Source of the DNA: Chrysomallon squamiferum
Lineage: Eukaryota > Mollusca > Gastropoda > Neomphalida > Peltospiridae
Assembly (NCBI GenBank): GCA_012295275.1
Contig: CM022676.1
Span: 8,006,736 to 8,070,735 of the forward strand
Direction: 5' to 3'
DNA length: 64,000 nt
In this document: in pieces, positions 1 to 17,675 of the stretch
Layout: every line of letters begins with the position of its first letter
Numbering within the stretch: position 1 is the stretch's first letter
Notes under the pieces: generated by a model
Told to the model about the DNA's origin: nothing
Seen by the model: only the letters and a program-made list of their open reading frames with translations
Databases searched by the model: none
Made by a program: the position numbers and the translations under genes

Positions 1-340
1 GCAACACAAACAACCGTTTTATTCTTTGTAAAATAACATCTATATCCTGGAAATCCACTGAGCTGACTTCAGCAGTTCGCTGCTACCACAACAATATCGT
101 TTAGTTGTACATACACGTGCTGCAAGAAGAATACCATGACCTCTATCATAAAATCACCGACTGGGAAAACTTGGAAAATGTCTGACTTGATCTAAACACA
201 GACATAACCGTTAGCTGACTAGCACGTGGCCGCTTTTCAGCACGACGAACACTTGTTTAAACGAACGGTAGTCAACGCCTCCCACGCCATTCACATGCAC
301 TCCAAGGCGGACGACGTTTCTCAGTGGTGTCTATTATTAC
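1..340 (-). other. Duplicated 5' flank of an Ig-receptor copy whose exons lie left of the window
   Basis: This stretch resembles 8815-9060, which lies just upstream of the signal-peptide exon of copy A. Shared strings include the CTGCAAGAAGAA/CTACAAGAAGAA block followed by ACC.(T/A)GACCTCTAT and AAAATCACCGACT, and later AAGGCGGA.GACGT. Copy A is on the minus strand with this flank on its right, so the matching gene here would be on the minus strand and lie before base 1. No coding exon was found inside the stretch. Confidence 0.55.
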
Positions 341-698
341 TTTTTAAAGTATATATCTCTGTATGTATGTATTTAAAATCCTGTACAAACCGAACACAAT
401 AGAATTAATATTCTACACTATAACTTGGCAGAAAGAGTATCATGTGCTTTGAATTAAATTTTTGTTTCCGTCTTCTCGCATGCGTGGCTGGTTTTGAATA
501 GAGTGCAGAGTTACAACATAACAGAGTGAAACTGATCGTGTCATGTCATAACGTAAGAAACAAACCTCAACAAACAGCCATGTTACCTAGGTTATGTCAC
601 CAGTGAACATGTACGCCCTTTATTTGTCACCAACTCCTAATTTATTGTGTAATTATCACCTGAAAACATTTCTTATAATTAAAAATACACACGCGCAC

Positions 699-745
699 TT
701 ACTCACATACAAACATACATACACAGAGATATATATGTGTGTGTA

Positions 746-801
<56 letters not shown>

Positions 802-1235
802 TATACATACATACGTATTATACATGCAAATTGACTTAACCATGAATTCATTGTATTAATGGGTACAATATCTGCCTGCTGTTTGACAGTCACACGGGTA
901 ATACATCAGTTAACGAAATTAGGACTATTTATCCAGGTTTTCTGCTTTACGGGTCAAAGGCGTATCCATACATACACACATACACGGATATATCTACTCA
1001 TACAGACACACACATACATATACAGGCACAAAGACATACACATAAATATACACACACACGCACACACACAAACATGCACCGAGACAGAAACAAACACACG
1101 CATAAATAGAAGAAGACATACATATACACACAAACAGACACAAACACCCAAACAAAGATGAAAACATATAATACACAGCCAAACACACATTCAGAGAAAT
1201 ATACACACAGACCTACATATATATATATATATGTG
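699..1235. repeat. Dinucleotide and CA-rich microsatellite region
   Basis: (TG)n, (TA)n and (CA)n runs at about 737-805, then an imperfect ACACAT/ACACAC-rich tract to about 1235. The reading frames here are low-complexity (Tyr/Ile/Cys/Val or Thr/His) and are not genes. Confidence 0.9.
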
Positions 1236-1339
1236 TTTAACAAGACACCCAAGAACGCCTACTTCTGTTTGTAGTTATAATAACTAGTACACGACCACCT
1301 CCTATAAATATCACTGGATCCGTCTCTCATACGACTTTT

Positions 1340-3480
1340 GCAAGTTTAATTCAGGACGTTATAAAGCAGCCGCATTTGAAAGATTATTTACACCAGTAAA
1401 TCTGTTTGTCCTGCAATAGCAAATGTATCCGTGACATAACAAACTTAAAGAGTGTAGAAAGTGTACTGTATTCTTCAGTGTTTGGACAAAGGAGACAAGT
1501 AAAAAAATAATAATAATAATAATTTACTTACTATGTAAAGAAAAAAATATATATATATAGTCGCGGACACAGAAACAAACTTGTTATATGATAAACTTCA
1601 GTAATATATTTAATAAAACATCGTACAGAGTAGTTTAGTAGTTACATCAGTTCCATGTATTACGTCGCCTATCTTATTTCCTGTTCTAACTCATCGCTCA
1701 CAATTCGTTTAATCCATTGTCTATCACTGTAATCATTGTTACAAATGCAGCAGTATGCAATTTTTTTTCTTCAATACGTCCTCTTCCTGAGTAACTTTTA
1801 AGTCTGTGTAATATGTAAAATCAACTGTGTACATCTCCTGTACATTTCTAGAAGTATCAAAATCGGACAAAAAAAGAAAAGAAAAAGAAAAACATTTCAA
1901 GACAAAGGAGGTAAGTTTACTTATTTATTCAAAGCCATATTTTAGTAATGCATTTGTATTCAAAGTTATCAAAGTGTACAGATAATAGCAATTAGATTAG
2001 ATAATTTATAATTTGCTCCCAGCCCTTCCGTTCTTTTCGTGTTTTGTCAATGTAATGTGCAAAAACACTGAATGTATATAACAGTATCCGAATATCCCAC
2101 ACAAGTCGATTCATTATAACTTACAAACACACTTTAGAAGGGTGCAGATGAACACAATGAATGCAGAGCTGACGTTTTTGAGTTTTTTTTCGATTATTAT
2201 TATTTATTTATTATTCTAGTCAACAACATAGCTGTGCAGTCCATCGCCTGCCCAAAATTCTTGAAGATGATGATTTTTTCGATGCGGATGTTTACATTAG
2301 TCTCCAGCTGACAGTTCAGAATCTGATGAAAATAGAGGTTTTGTTCATTACTTAAATCATCCAGAGATTTTTGTTGAAGCAGAAGTAAATTTGTTTCAAA
2401 GCGCTGGTTGCAGACAAATAATAGAAATGTCACTGAATCTGAGTATTAACACGTTTCTTCAGAATCAACATATCGGGACACAGCTAAGAAAACAAGACCA
2501 AGCAGAACAGTCCTGACAAGAAAATTAAATCTATGCTGCATGACCATCAACAGAGTTTGTTTGGAGACGAAGAGATCACCAAACACATAAATACAACAAC
2601 CTTGACCTGCAAAGAAGATCCAGCTTTTTCAAACACATCTCGTGTACTGTGGAACTGTTTCACCTATTCTTGTTATGGACTCTACTGATCACCAGACAGA
2701 GATGTAAGCATTAAAGTGGTAATCATAGATTCGATACCAATAAACATGTCATCAGGATCTTCCTGGCAATTCTGGTTTGATCTGACTATAATACTTTGTT
2801 TTGTCATCCATTGTATTGGAAAAGAAGTATCAACAATCGATCTTCGCGGGTTAAACATTTCTTGCCTTAAAATCCCCAAAATATCAGACAGGACAAAGAA
2901 GGACATTTCACCAGTTAAAACATGCAGACGCATTAAATGCAATCCAAGCCGTTCATTTCAAAATGAAAAACCAGTTCGTACGCACTCCTCAAACTTTTAT
3001 AAAATTATTATTTAATCATCATATAGAATTATGTTGAACTGAGTATAAAAATACGAAAAACTCAAAAGTATCACCAAAACATGATACGGGTTACCAGACA
3101 CTGGAGCGTCATCTCTTGTTAGTACAGAAAACTGTAAATATAGTTTTATTCTGCCACTGATAACCAGGAATTTCATTTCTCGGGTCACTTTTATATGTGA
3201 AAACGGACACCTTCATGACGTCACGATCTTACGTCAGAGAAATAAAATGTGCGAATGTGAGCAATGTTTCATTTTGTTTACATCAATGTCTGAGTGTGTA
3301 AATACCTTACTTTTACATGATAAATATCCCGAGATTATAACATAGTTACAGTCATAGTTCACACAAAGGTAATCAATTGTAGAATTTCGAGATTAGCAAC
3401 TCATTAAAATGTTCAAAACTTTTCTCACAGGTTGGTATTTACACAGTTCAGTTCTGTATGATTAACAAAAAGTGCTTCTT
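1340..3480. other. No gene recognised; cluster flanking sequence
   Basis: About 1340-1510 resembles 36640-36780, upstream of copy D (shared GAAAGATTATTTACA and GTGTTTGGACAAAGGAGA), so it is an old 5' flank. About 3010-3200 resembles 37610-37780 (shared AGAAAACTGTAAATATAGTTTTATTCTGC), the 3' flank of copies A and E. The open frames at 2200-2433 and 2682-3015 show no motif I recognise on either strand, and I do not call them genes. Confidence 0.5.
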
Positions 3481-3490
3481 TTCTTCTTTA

Positions 3491-8737
<5,247 letters not shown>

Positions 8738-9069
8738 TTCCAGTATTTTTCTTTTCGCTACTTTTTTCTTTCAAATCTTCCTTGTTTTGTTTTTCTTTTG
8801 CTATGCTACCACTTTTACCTCCTGTTCGCTGGTATCACAAAAAGAATAATATTTAGTTCAAATACATACACGTACTACAAGAAGAACACCAAGACCTCTA
8901 TCGTAAAATCACCGACTCGACCTAAATAGTGATGATGCACGATTAGCTGACTAACACGTGACCGTGTATCAGCATGAAAACACTAGTTTAAACCGAGGAT
9001 GGTCATCGCCATTCACCGCATTCCAAAGGCGGATGACGTCTCCGAATACTGTCTACGTGCAGAGTCTAA

Positions 9070-10800
9070 TCAGGCGTACACAAGAAAAAAGAACTTAGAT
9101 AAATTACGTACAGATATAGAGATATATACTTTAAAAAAATACAAAAAAAAACAACAACAACAGTAATATAATAATACTGCAATACGCTTCCCTGTCTTCT
9201 GAAATAAAAATAATAAATAATTAAATAAACGTTGGACGTATATTAAGAAATAAAAAAAAAAAAAAAAAAAGAACATAAGACAGTACAGATAAAGATAATA
9301 AAATTACCAAGAATAAACAGAACTGACTTGCCTACAGAGAATATTAAAAACAAGGTTTTTAACTCTTCGTTTTGTTGTTTTGTTTCAAATTTAAGGAGCA
9401 GAAATCTGTTTGATTGAATGTGTTATCTATGTTTATTGTTTGTTCTGAACTTCTGTATGACGGGTGATTTAAAAATATACATTACGATATTACTATGCAT
9501 CATTTCCGTTTTAGGGAACAACTGCAGCAATTTCAAGGTACAAATTAAGGTGTTGTTTACACTATTATATCTATAGGTCGAATTCCAGGAGGTTGAAAGT
9601 AGATTTCAGATAAGGTCTTGTTATAATTAACATCATAGTTGTTTTTAGGGGGAATACAAAATATATATTTAAAGAAACGATCCCATCACCATGACCCAGT
9701 CGAATCAGCTTAAAACTACCATTCATCAGCTTACAAAAATGAAAAACAAACGTTATTTTAGTGAGGAATCAGTAATTAAGTAAGTAAGTAAATAAATAGA
9801 GTAAATATAACCAGCGCTCCACCCAGATCCGCCTCTGACCTGATAAGATTTTACTAACACAGAAATGTTTATATAACCTAGATACCTGTTGACTTTATCA
9901 CCATTCTTCTCTCACTGCGTTTATGTTATTACTACGAAGACTTCTCTAAATTTACTAAAAAAAATAAACTTTAGGTGTTTATAGAAAAAAGTATAAAAAC
10001 GAAGGACACCCTGTTGAAAGTGGATAAGAATACCAGAAGTGCATTTTACTTCAGTCATCTGTCATTACAAAATCATAGTACAGATAATTTATACGAAAAT
10101 ATCTCACGAACTGTTGCAATGTAAACAAATCAGGTTTCTTCTCGTCTGATATATATATATATATATACATCTATGGGTGTGACTGTGTGTGTGAGTTTAT
10201 TAATATATTTTACTAAATACCAGGTAAACTGCTACAACAGATCAGAAACACGCTTTACAGTTCAGGACCTCATTCTGACGAGAATTAACAGTGGACGATT
10301 AAAATATTCTTCACAGACTGAATACTATGGCCACTAATAAACATACACGCACAGAAACACACACACCACACCCACACAAACACGCTGAAACTAACAGAAC
10401 CAAATATTCCATATTTCATTTCCAGTCAGAATCACTCACAACATTTGCTGGGCCTCTTTCAAACTGGTCATAATATGTGCAGTCGACACGTTGATCAGAG
10501 AATTGAATTATTCTGGTACAACTAATCCTAATGTCTAGACAAATAAAAACAATGGTGAGCTTAATATAAATGTTAGAAAAAGTGAACATACAAAACATAA
10601 TAATATTATTAATTTTATTATCCGGAAAATGATGCGAACAAATGCTTTACTAAAATACTAATAATATTTAAGAAATAATAATTAAGAATAACTGTTTTGT
10701 TTTGTTGCGCAAACACTTGCAAAGCTTTCTCTTTTTCTAACACTGGACCGCTGTTACAATTCAATAATTTGCATCTGCGTAAATAGAATATATGTCGTTG
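9070..10800. other. Intergenic; no gene recognised
   Basis: AT-rich sequence between copies A and B. It has poly-A runs near 9249-9270, a short (TA)n at 10150 and a CA tract near 10345. No Ig, membrane or transposase frame was seen. Confidence 0.5.
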
Positions 10801-10804
10801 AGTT

Positions 10805-11566
10805 TCACACTGAAAAGTCACGATTATCAAAACATTTTTCTCTCTTCTTATTTGTCTTTTTCTCTGAGTGTGGAGTGTGTCCTGTACGAATAATCTTCAT
10901 TCTCACTGTTTCTATTCCTGTGAATTTGAATTCTACTTTCAGGATGTGTTCATTCAAATCAGCGAGCAGGCAGCCGTCTACAGATTCTTTTTTAAACGCG
11001 TCAATATGTCTCTCCAACTTTAAAGCTTTCATTATTTCGCCAAGCTCGGCTATTGTTAAATCCATCCGTTTTTTTCTTAAAAACAGCTTTTCCTCTGACA
11101 TAATCATCAACACTGTTGCTTGTGACGTAATCTTCTTTGGTAGTGACTTTAACGTCAATCTGAGTGCTATTTTTATTGACGTCACGATTGTTCCTGTCTA
11201 GAGTGACGTCATAATTATTGCCTTCTGCTTCACTAGTACCTCTCGTGATGCAATCACGACTGTTTCCTGCGGTGACGTAATCATCTTTTCTTCCTGGAGT
11301 ATAATCCTCGTTACCTTTTCTGACGTAACCACACTTCCAGAGACAATCATAGTCACTAGTACTATTGTCGTAAACAGATGATATTGTTTCACTGAGTTAT
11401 CTCTCTTGATTTGTTTTTTTCTCCGTGGAAATGCGAACAGTCGGACAGGGTCAAATACTCTTCTTGACCTTTCGCTAATCTGAAACAAATCTGTCAGGTT
11501 GTAGTGCTTTGTAAATATTGTCTGCTTGAGTCGTGTCCACAGCCACTTGTTTGCACAGAGCGATAT
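10805..11566 (-). pseudogene. Tyrosine-rich region and SAM domain, frameshifted
   Basis: The SAM domain is at 11065-10883: residues LTIAELGEIMKALKLERHID, then FKKESVDGCLLADLNEHILK and EFKFTGIETVRMK, matching the five-helix SAM pattern with the DG.LL..L core. It resembles the C-terminal SAM of GAREM-type adaptors (family knowledge; inference). Upstream, frame c reads repeated tyrosine motifs: SVYDN, SDYDC, NEDYT, DDYVT, NNYDVT, EDYVT, DDYV. The switch into the SAM frame falls near an A-rich run at about 11075. The DYVT units look like internal duplications. Confidence 0.6.
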
Positions 11567-11579
11567 CTGAAGAAAAATA

Positions 11580-11854
11580 ATTCACACACACACACACACA
11601 CAGATAGACACGCAAACACACACAGATAGACACGCAAACACACACACACTCAGACACACACAGATACACACACACAAACATACTCAGACACACATTTTAA
11701 AACATAACTACAAACATAAATACATGCTGCTACTGCTGATGCTGCTACGGATATTAGTGTCACTACTACAGTTACTACTAATACCGCTACTGCAACTACT
11801 ACTGCTCGTGCTATTCCTACTAATACCCCAACTACTACTACTACTACCACTACC

Positions 11855-11887
<33 letters not shown>

Positions 11888-11910
11888 CCTACGACTACTC
11901 CTACTACTAC

Positions 11911-11947
<37 letters not shown>

Positions 11948-11950
11948 CAT
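11580..11950. repeat. CA, TAC and TAA microsatellites
   Basis: A CA-rich tract at 11583-11695, then a (TAC/CTA)n-type trinucleotide tract at about 11725-11910 running into (TAA)n to 11945. The poly-Val, poly-Ser and poly-Leu frames here are artefacts. Confidence 0.9.
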
Positions 11951-11959
11951 TAAAATTAC

Positions 11960-12268
11960 CTCTGACTTCCAGAATAATTTCATTACTTTTTTCAGTTCCT
12001 GATTTTCCACCACAGCTCCAAATGGTTCCTTGATGAGTGATTTTAGCTCGCTTTATTGTGAGTTGGAAAACGGATTGTGAACAGTTGAATATGTAGGCAG
12101 GATTGGGCTGGGGTGGAGTACATCGCCCGTTTTTGTCTACACGCACGTTGTAGTGGATGTTGCTCTCAAACCACGTGACAGTGTTGTCGGCCACGTCTGT
12201 GGTACAGGTTAAGATAAAAGGAGAGTCAATGTTTCCATAGTAACGAGACGATTTCAAGTGATGTAGAC
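11960..12268 (-). CDS. Copy B exon 2: V-like Ig domain
   Basis: A 309-bp phase 1-1 exon: GLHHLKSSRYYGNIDSPF, then LTCTTDVADNTVTWFESN with the B-strand Cys and C-strand Trp, FNCS, LTIKRAKITHQGTIWSCGG, ending IILEVRG|GTAATT. It is open throughout. The loops differ strongly from those of copies A, C and D. Confidence 0.7.
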
Positions 12269-12691
12269 CTAAATAAATAAAGAAATAAATTTAAAACAAT
12301 ATATTAGCACAAATATATAAATAAAGAAAGAAAGAAAGAAATATACAAATATATAAAATAAGGAATCTACAAAGAAAGAAAGAGATAAACAAACAACATT
12401 ATGTATATAAACAATTAAAAAATATTAAATGAAATAATTAAAGTTGTAAATATATACAAATAAATAAATATTTAAAAACTGAAATGTATTAATCCTTCTT
12501 TTTCTCATTTTTTGTAGTTCTGTTTTTCTTACTGTTAACTTTTGTGCGTTTTGTTTTATTATTTGTTTTTGTGTTTTTGATTATTATTATTATTTCCTTC
12601 TTTCTTTCTTTCAATACTCCACCCAGATTTCACAGTTACTAAATGAGATTAACTCAGATAGAGATAAATAATCTGAATATAAAATACATAC

Positions 12692-12749
12692 CTTGTACGT
12701 ACAATACATATCCCAGTAACACGAACACAAAGAAAAACTTATAACTCAT
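12692..12749 (-). CDS. Copy B exon 1: signal peptide
   Basis: 58 bp, ATG at 12749-12747 in the shared GGAAATGAGTTATAAG context, donor CAAG|GTATGT. It is nearly identical to the copy A leader exon, and flanking sequence on both sides is also conserved. Confidence 0.7.
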
Positions 12750-12889
12750 TTCCACTATTTTAGTTTTCACTTGCGTTAACAAAAAGATAGTTTGTACTTT
12801 ATTATCTTTTCTTCACTACTTTTTTGTTTAGACTGCCATTAATAAGAATATCGTTTTTACTTTTTTTTTTTCTTCCCTATCTCCTTGTT

Positions 12890-13200
12890 TGCTAAGTTAT
12901 AAGGTGTACTGAATATCGATCTGTCGCTACCTCGTTTTATGAGTACCTATACAACTGCTATTCAATAAAATACCCTGATTAGAAAGTCTGTTCACCTGGT
13001 AGCCCCGTTTACACTGCTGTTAAAAAGTGCATGTGCAAAGTTCAACACGCGTTTTATTCTGGTTGGCTGTTGATGTTTTTAAATGTACTGAATCCAGTCG
13101 ACTGAATCTTTGATATGTGTATGAATGTCGGTGTGGATGGAGATGTGCATGTATGTGTGTGTAACTGCGAATGTGTGTGTATGTCTAAGTATGTCAGACA
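12890..13200 (-). promoter_or_regulatory. Conserved 5' flank upstream of copy B
   Basis: Sequence near 12890-12980 (GCTAAGTTATAAGGTGTACTGAATATCGATCTGTCGCTA) is nearly identical to 36547-36590 upstream of copy D. Repetition at the same place before two signal-peptide exons marks either a shared promoter or the extent of the duplicated block. No TATA box is obvious. Confidence 0.4.
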
Positions 13201-13529
13201 GTCGTTCAGTTTCTACAACTAGTAGTAATAGTAGCAGTAGTTGTAATAATAATTATTAGATAAAAAAATATTTGAACAAATTCATAAACCAAATGATGGT
13301 CACTATTAGGTAGAAATATTTGATAAATTCATGAAGAAAATAATAATTATTATCAAATAAAAATGTTTAAAATATTCATGATCAGATGATAATTATTATA
13401 CCATAACAAAAGGTCAAAACTAATTACCAAAAATCCTAACAGTGTATTTTCTATACAGATTTTATATTTGTTTATATTTATATATTCATTTATTTATTTA
13501 TTAATCATTACTAATGGTGTGTATGCGGG

Positions 13530-13646
<117 letters not shown>

Positions 13647-13759
13647 TACATGTAGTAATAGTCAACGAAATATAACTTCGACTAAATCTCGATTTCAGTT
13701 TGTAAATAAAATGAGATGGACTTAGATATACATAAATAATCTGAATATAAAATACATAA

Positions 13760-13819
13760 CTTGCACGCACAATACACACATCCCAGTAAGACGAACACAC
13801 ATACTAACTTACAACTCAT
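13760..13819 (-). pseudogene. Relic signal-peptide exon
   Basis: The reverse complement reads GGAAATGAGTTGTAAGTTAG and then a stretch like the copy B leader (GTGTTCGTCTTACTGGGATG), about 60 bp long instead of 58. The donor reads GCAAG|TTATG rather than GTATG. The two extra bases and lost donor make it non-functional. No Ig exon follows, so this is the stub of another gene copy. Confidence 0.65.
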
Positions 13820-14245
13820 TTCCAGTATTTTAGTTTTCACTGCCGTTAATAAAAATATAGTTTTTACTTTATCTTTTCTTCTCTACTTTCTTGTTTTTAC
13901 TACTGTTAATACAAAAATAGTTTTCAACGTCTCCTTTTTTACTTTATTTGGGTAACATATCGGTTTTACTTCCTGCTTCACAAGTAATATGAACACGCGT
14001 TTTATTGTTATCAAATAACCTCTCGTTGATAGTGCATCTTTATTAATAAACTAAATCCACGCGACTGAAATCAGAAAAACTAAAACAGCGTTAAATAATT
14101 AATTCTGCCCAGTACGTTTTCTTCATCTTCTCCTTTTTTTCTTTTCTTTTTTTTTTTTTTCTTCTGATGCCTGTGTGTATTTATGTCTTTGCAAGTAAAC
14201 ACATAGGTATATAGATAGATAAGTAGTTAAGTATGCATGTATGTA

Positions 14246-14251
14246 TGTATA

Positions 14252-14320
<69 letters not shown>

Positions 14321-14325
14321 ATATA
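14246..14325. repeat. (GT)n microsatellite with GGTGGGTG interruption
   Basis: Nearly pure GT; frames here are low complexity. Confidence 0.9.
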
Positions 14326-15030
14326 TAAATATACTCTGGTATGTTGTAACTCTACCACTCTAAAATCAGCCATGCATGGGAGAAGACGCATACAAAATTG
14401 TAACTCAAAACACCTAATACTCTTTCTGTCAGGTTATTGTATTACTTCTGTTGTGTTCAGTTTATACAGAAATATATCTTTGTGTGTCTGTTTTTGTTTG
14501 TGCGTGCGTGTGTAGATGTGCGTGTGTATGTATATGTATCGTAATATCTGTATATTTGTACCTAATACATCTAAGTTGGTGTGTATATACATCTATAACA
14601 TACAATAAGTTTCCGGGTAATGTTTTGTTACTGACTTCTCATTTTTCTTCTTCTTGTTTTTCTTGATTTTTGTTATTATTATCATGATCATTAACATCAT
14701 GACTACCATCATCGTCATTTTCATTATTATTATTATTTTTATTAGTATCATTATTATTTTTTTTATACGTGGAACAAACAACACTTTTTATAATAGTTTA
14801 CAGTTAATTAGGGGAAAAAAATCATCTCTTAATTTTCTCTTTCACTCTCAGTTTTGTTTTATGCTAGAGTATTGTTATTCATTCATTCATTCATTCATCT
14901 TTCTTTTTCTCTGTATGTCTTTCTGTGAATTAACACATTCTTCCATCCGTCCGTCTATCCTCGAAATGCATGAGCACGCACATACGCTTAATACTCAAGC
15001 ACACGTGATACAAAAATAACTACCCCTGGC

Positions 15031-15240
15031 CAGTGACGTGCAGAGAAAAGAACTTAATAAATTTGGTTGATTTATTCTTAAATTGAATAAAGTGTTTATT
15101 ATATGCTTCATCTGTGTTTACATATTCAAAATATCTTCCTTTCATGTACTATGTCTTAGTACTAGGTCTGTAATTTCAACCTTTGGGACACACAAGCAAG
15201 GAGTTGGCCCCTAGCATCACCAGACCTCTGCACGCCACTG
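15031..15240. mobile_element. Short inverted-repeat element (MITE-like), about 210 bp
   Basis: Left end CAGTGACGTGCAGAG (15031-15045) pairs with right end CTCTGCACGCCACTG (15226-15240): 15-bp terminal inverted repeats with one mismatch. The interior (AAAAGAACTTAATAAAT, TGGTTGATTTAT, TCATCTGTGTTTACAT, ATCTTCCTTTC) recurs at 40910-41015. No target-site duplication is clear. It has no coding capacity. Confidence 0.65.
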
Positions 15241-15990
15241 CCTGCGACCCCATATTGTTTTCAGTAATTGCTAACATGTGTAGTACTCGAAGCAAATTTT
15301 CCTACTCTCAAACCTAGCGTGAAAACATTTCGCGAACATTCGAATACAAAACAACGAAGGAAAACCCGGGTTCAAATGACGTAGTTGTACACGTTGACCT
15401 TTACTGCTGACGCAAGTTTCTATATTTAGATTCTTAGGCTTAAATAGGCCAGTCAAGTCGATCTTTCTTTCTTTTCTTTTTCATTTATTTATTTTTGTTT
15501 TTTTTTTTTTTTTTGTTTTATCATTATTATTATTATATATTTTTTTTTTTTTTTTTTGGTATAAATACGGAAGTATTTCGCTACTAGTTTACTAAATAAT
15601 TTTAAGATGTAAAACATACCTAACTAATTGACTAATTTCCTCCTGTCCCACTCTCTAACACACAGAAATACAAATAGTCTACATTTAGAAAGTTGAAAAA
15701 AAAAAAAAACCCAAAAATAATGAATTTTTTGTACTCTGTGTAATCTTATATTAATTTACAGTGAAATAGATAATTTAACACTGAATTATCTTAAACTACA
15801 TCATATCGTATCATATTGTACCATATTATATTGTTTAACATTACTCTAAATTATATTATCACTAAAACGGGTGTCGTACTTGTGAAACAGGAACATACCA
15901 AAATAAACCAAAACAAGGAAGAATTTAAAATAAGAAAGTAGCAAAGAAAGTTTCTTTTTATTAACCCCAGTGAACTGTACAACAGTGGAA

Positions 15991-16048
15991 ATGAGTTGTA
16001 CGTTATTCTATATGTTCGTGTTACTGGGACGTGTATTGTACGTAGAAG
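15991..16048 (+). CDS. Copy C exon 1: signal peptide
   Basis: [20 protein letters not shown] in the conserved GGAAATGAG context; 58 bp, donor GAAG|GTATGT, phase 1. Confidence 0.7.
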
Positions 16049-16388
16049 GTATGTATTTTATATTCAGATTATTTATCTGTTTCGCAGTTAATCTCGTTTC
16101 GTTTACAAACTGTGAAATGTGGGTGGAGTTTTTATGTTTGGATGACTAATGTAAAACGAAAGGTATAACTGTGTCAGTGGAACTCTTGATTTATATCTAT
16201 TAAAATATGAAACAACATAAAATAACATCAGACAACATAACGTAGCGTAAAATAACGTAACGTAAATAAACATAATGTAATAGCACGTACAATTATGTAA
16301 TAAAACATAATAATAATAATACAAACATAACCTAACCTATAACCTAGCACCAATAGTTATATAAAAAAAAAAAATGTAATTTAATTTA

Positions 16389-16449
<61 letters not shown>

Positions 16450-17633
16450 TCAAATTTAAGATTGGGATTACAACTTAACAACATCAGACAGATATGCAGG
16501 TCTTGGATCACCTTTTACTTTTATCTGTCGAGGAGATTTTCATGGAATAGTTAGCTGGTTTGTGAATAACACAGAATCCTGGGTAGCTCTTCTAGGAAGA
16601 CAAGGCCAGTGTGATTTTTTCCCTAAACATCCAAACAAATACAGTTATAGCTGTTCAGATGATGTGAACACTCTCACAATAAAATCTGTCAAACTCAGTC
16701 AGCATGGAACAGTGTGGAGATGTGGTGATGATGGAGGAAACAGCAATGAAATAAAACTGAAGTGAGAGGTAAAATTAACTTATTTATTATTAATATTATC
16801 GTTCGACCTGTTTGAGGTTAAAAAAAAAAAAAAAATGAAATAAAACCCGAAATGAGAGGTAAAATCGATTTCATTACTATCATTCTATAAAATATGTACT
16901 GTTAATGACAATTAAACAATAAACACAAAAAAACTAGACAGTACCATAATTCAGAGGTATTATATTTATAATTATCTTTCTAGGAAATGTGTTCTGTTAA
17001 TGATAACTAAACAATGCATCTCAATGAAACAAAATAAAACTGGAAGTCAGATGTAGTATCAGTTTTGTGCTTATAATTGTCTTTATGGTGGACATGAAAG
17101 AAAGTCCACCGTAATCAGATGATTAAACAGATACGTACGTGTACACTAACATATGTACAATCACAGAATTGCTATTATCAGTAAGAATAAAACAAAAATA
17201 TGACGACAATGATTAAAATGCTCGCGGTGATGATGATGACGTTGTTGATAACGTATTTTGGTTTTTGTTGTTTTCTTATTAGATGGTCCTGGAATGTCAC
17301 TCAAGTTGAATACTTCGTCTGTTGTGACTGCTGTGGAAGGAAGTGACGTCACAGTGTCTTGTTCGGCGACGTGTTTCATCACGTGTAATTTTCTGTGGAA
17401 GGTCGCAGATGACATCATAAGTAACATGAGCGTTCTCTCATTGGCTAACGTTACTAGATCACAGTCAGGTCTCTATGTGTGTACGGCTGAAAATCCAGAT
17501 ACGAACCAAACTACCAATAAAATACTTCATTTGACTGTCCATCCACGTAAGTAAGAATAAAAATATAATAAAACTAAAATGATAAATTAAACAGACAATT
17601 TAATACATATTTCTTAGAGTTGTTATGTGTGAA

Positions 17634-17675
<42 letters not shown>

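Larger units (their letters stand above)
10805..12749 (-). pseudogene. Copy B: signal peptide + Ig exon joined to a decayed Tyr-rich/SAM tail
   Basis: The signal-peptide exon 12749-12692 (MSYKFFFVFVLLGYVLYVQG) and the V-like Ig exon 12268-11960 are intact. The next phase-compatible exon starts at 11566 and reads DIALCKQVAVDTTQADNIYKALQPDRFVSD before a stop at 11475, so a secreted one-Ig product of about 150 residues is possible. Downstream, in other frames, come EEYLTLSD, a long tyrosine-rich segment with repeated DYVT/NYDV motifs, then a SAM domain. At least two frame changes separate these pieces, so the long form is broken. No transmembrane exon was found. Confidence 0.55.

Noticed and set aside
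2682-3015. Overlapping open frames on both strands
   Set aside because: No recognisable domain, no splice context, and no matching sequence at other cluster copies to support coding use.
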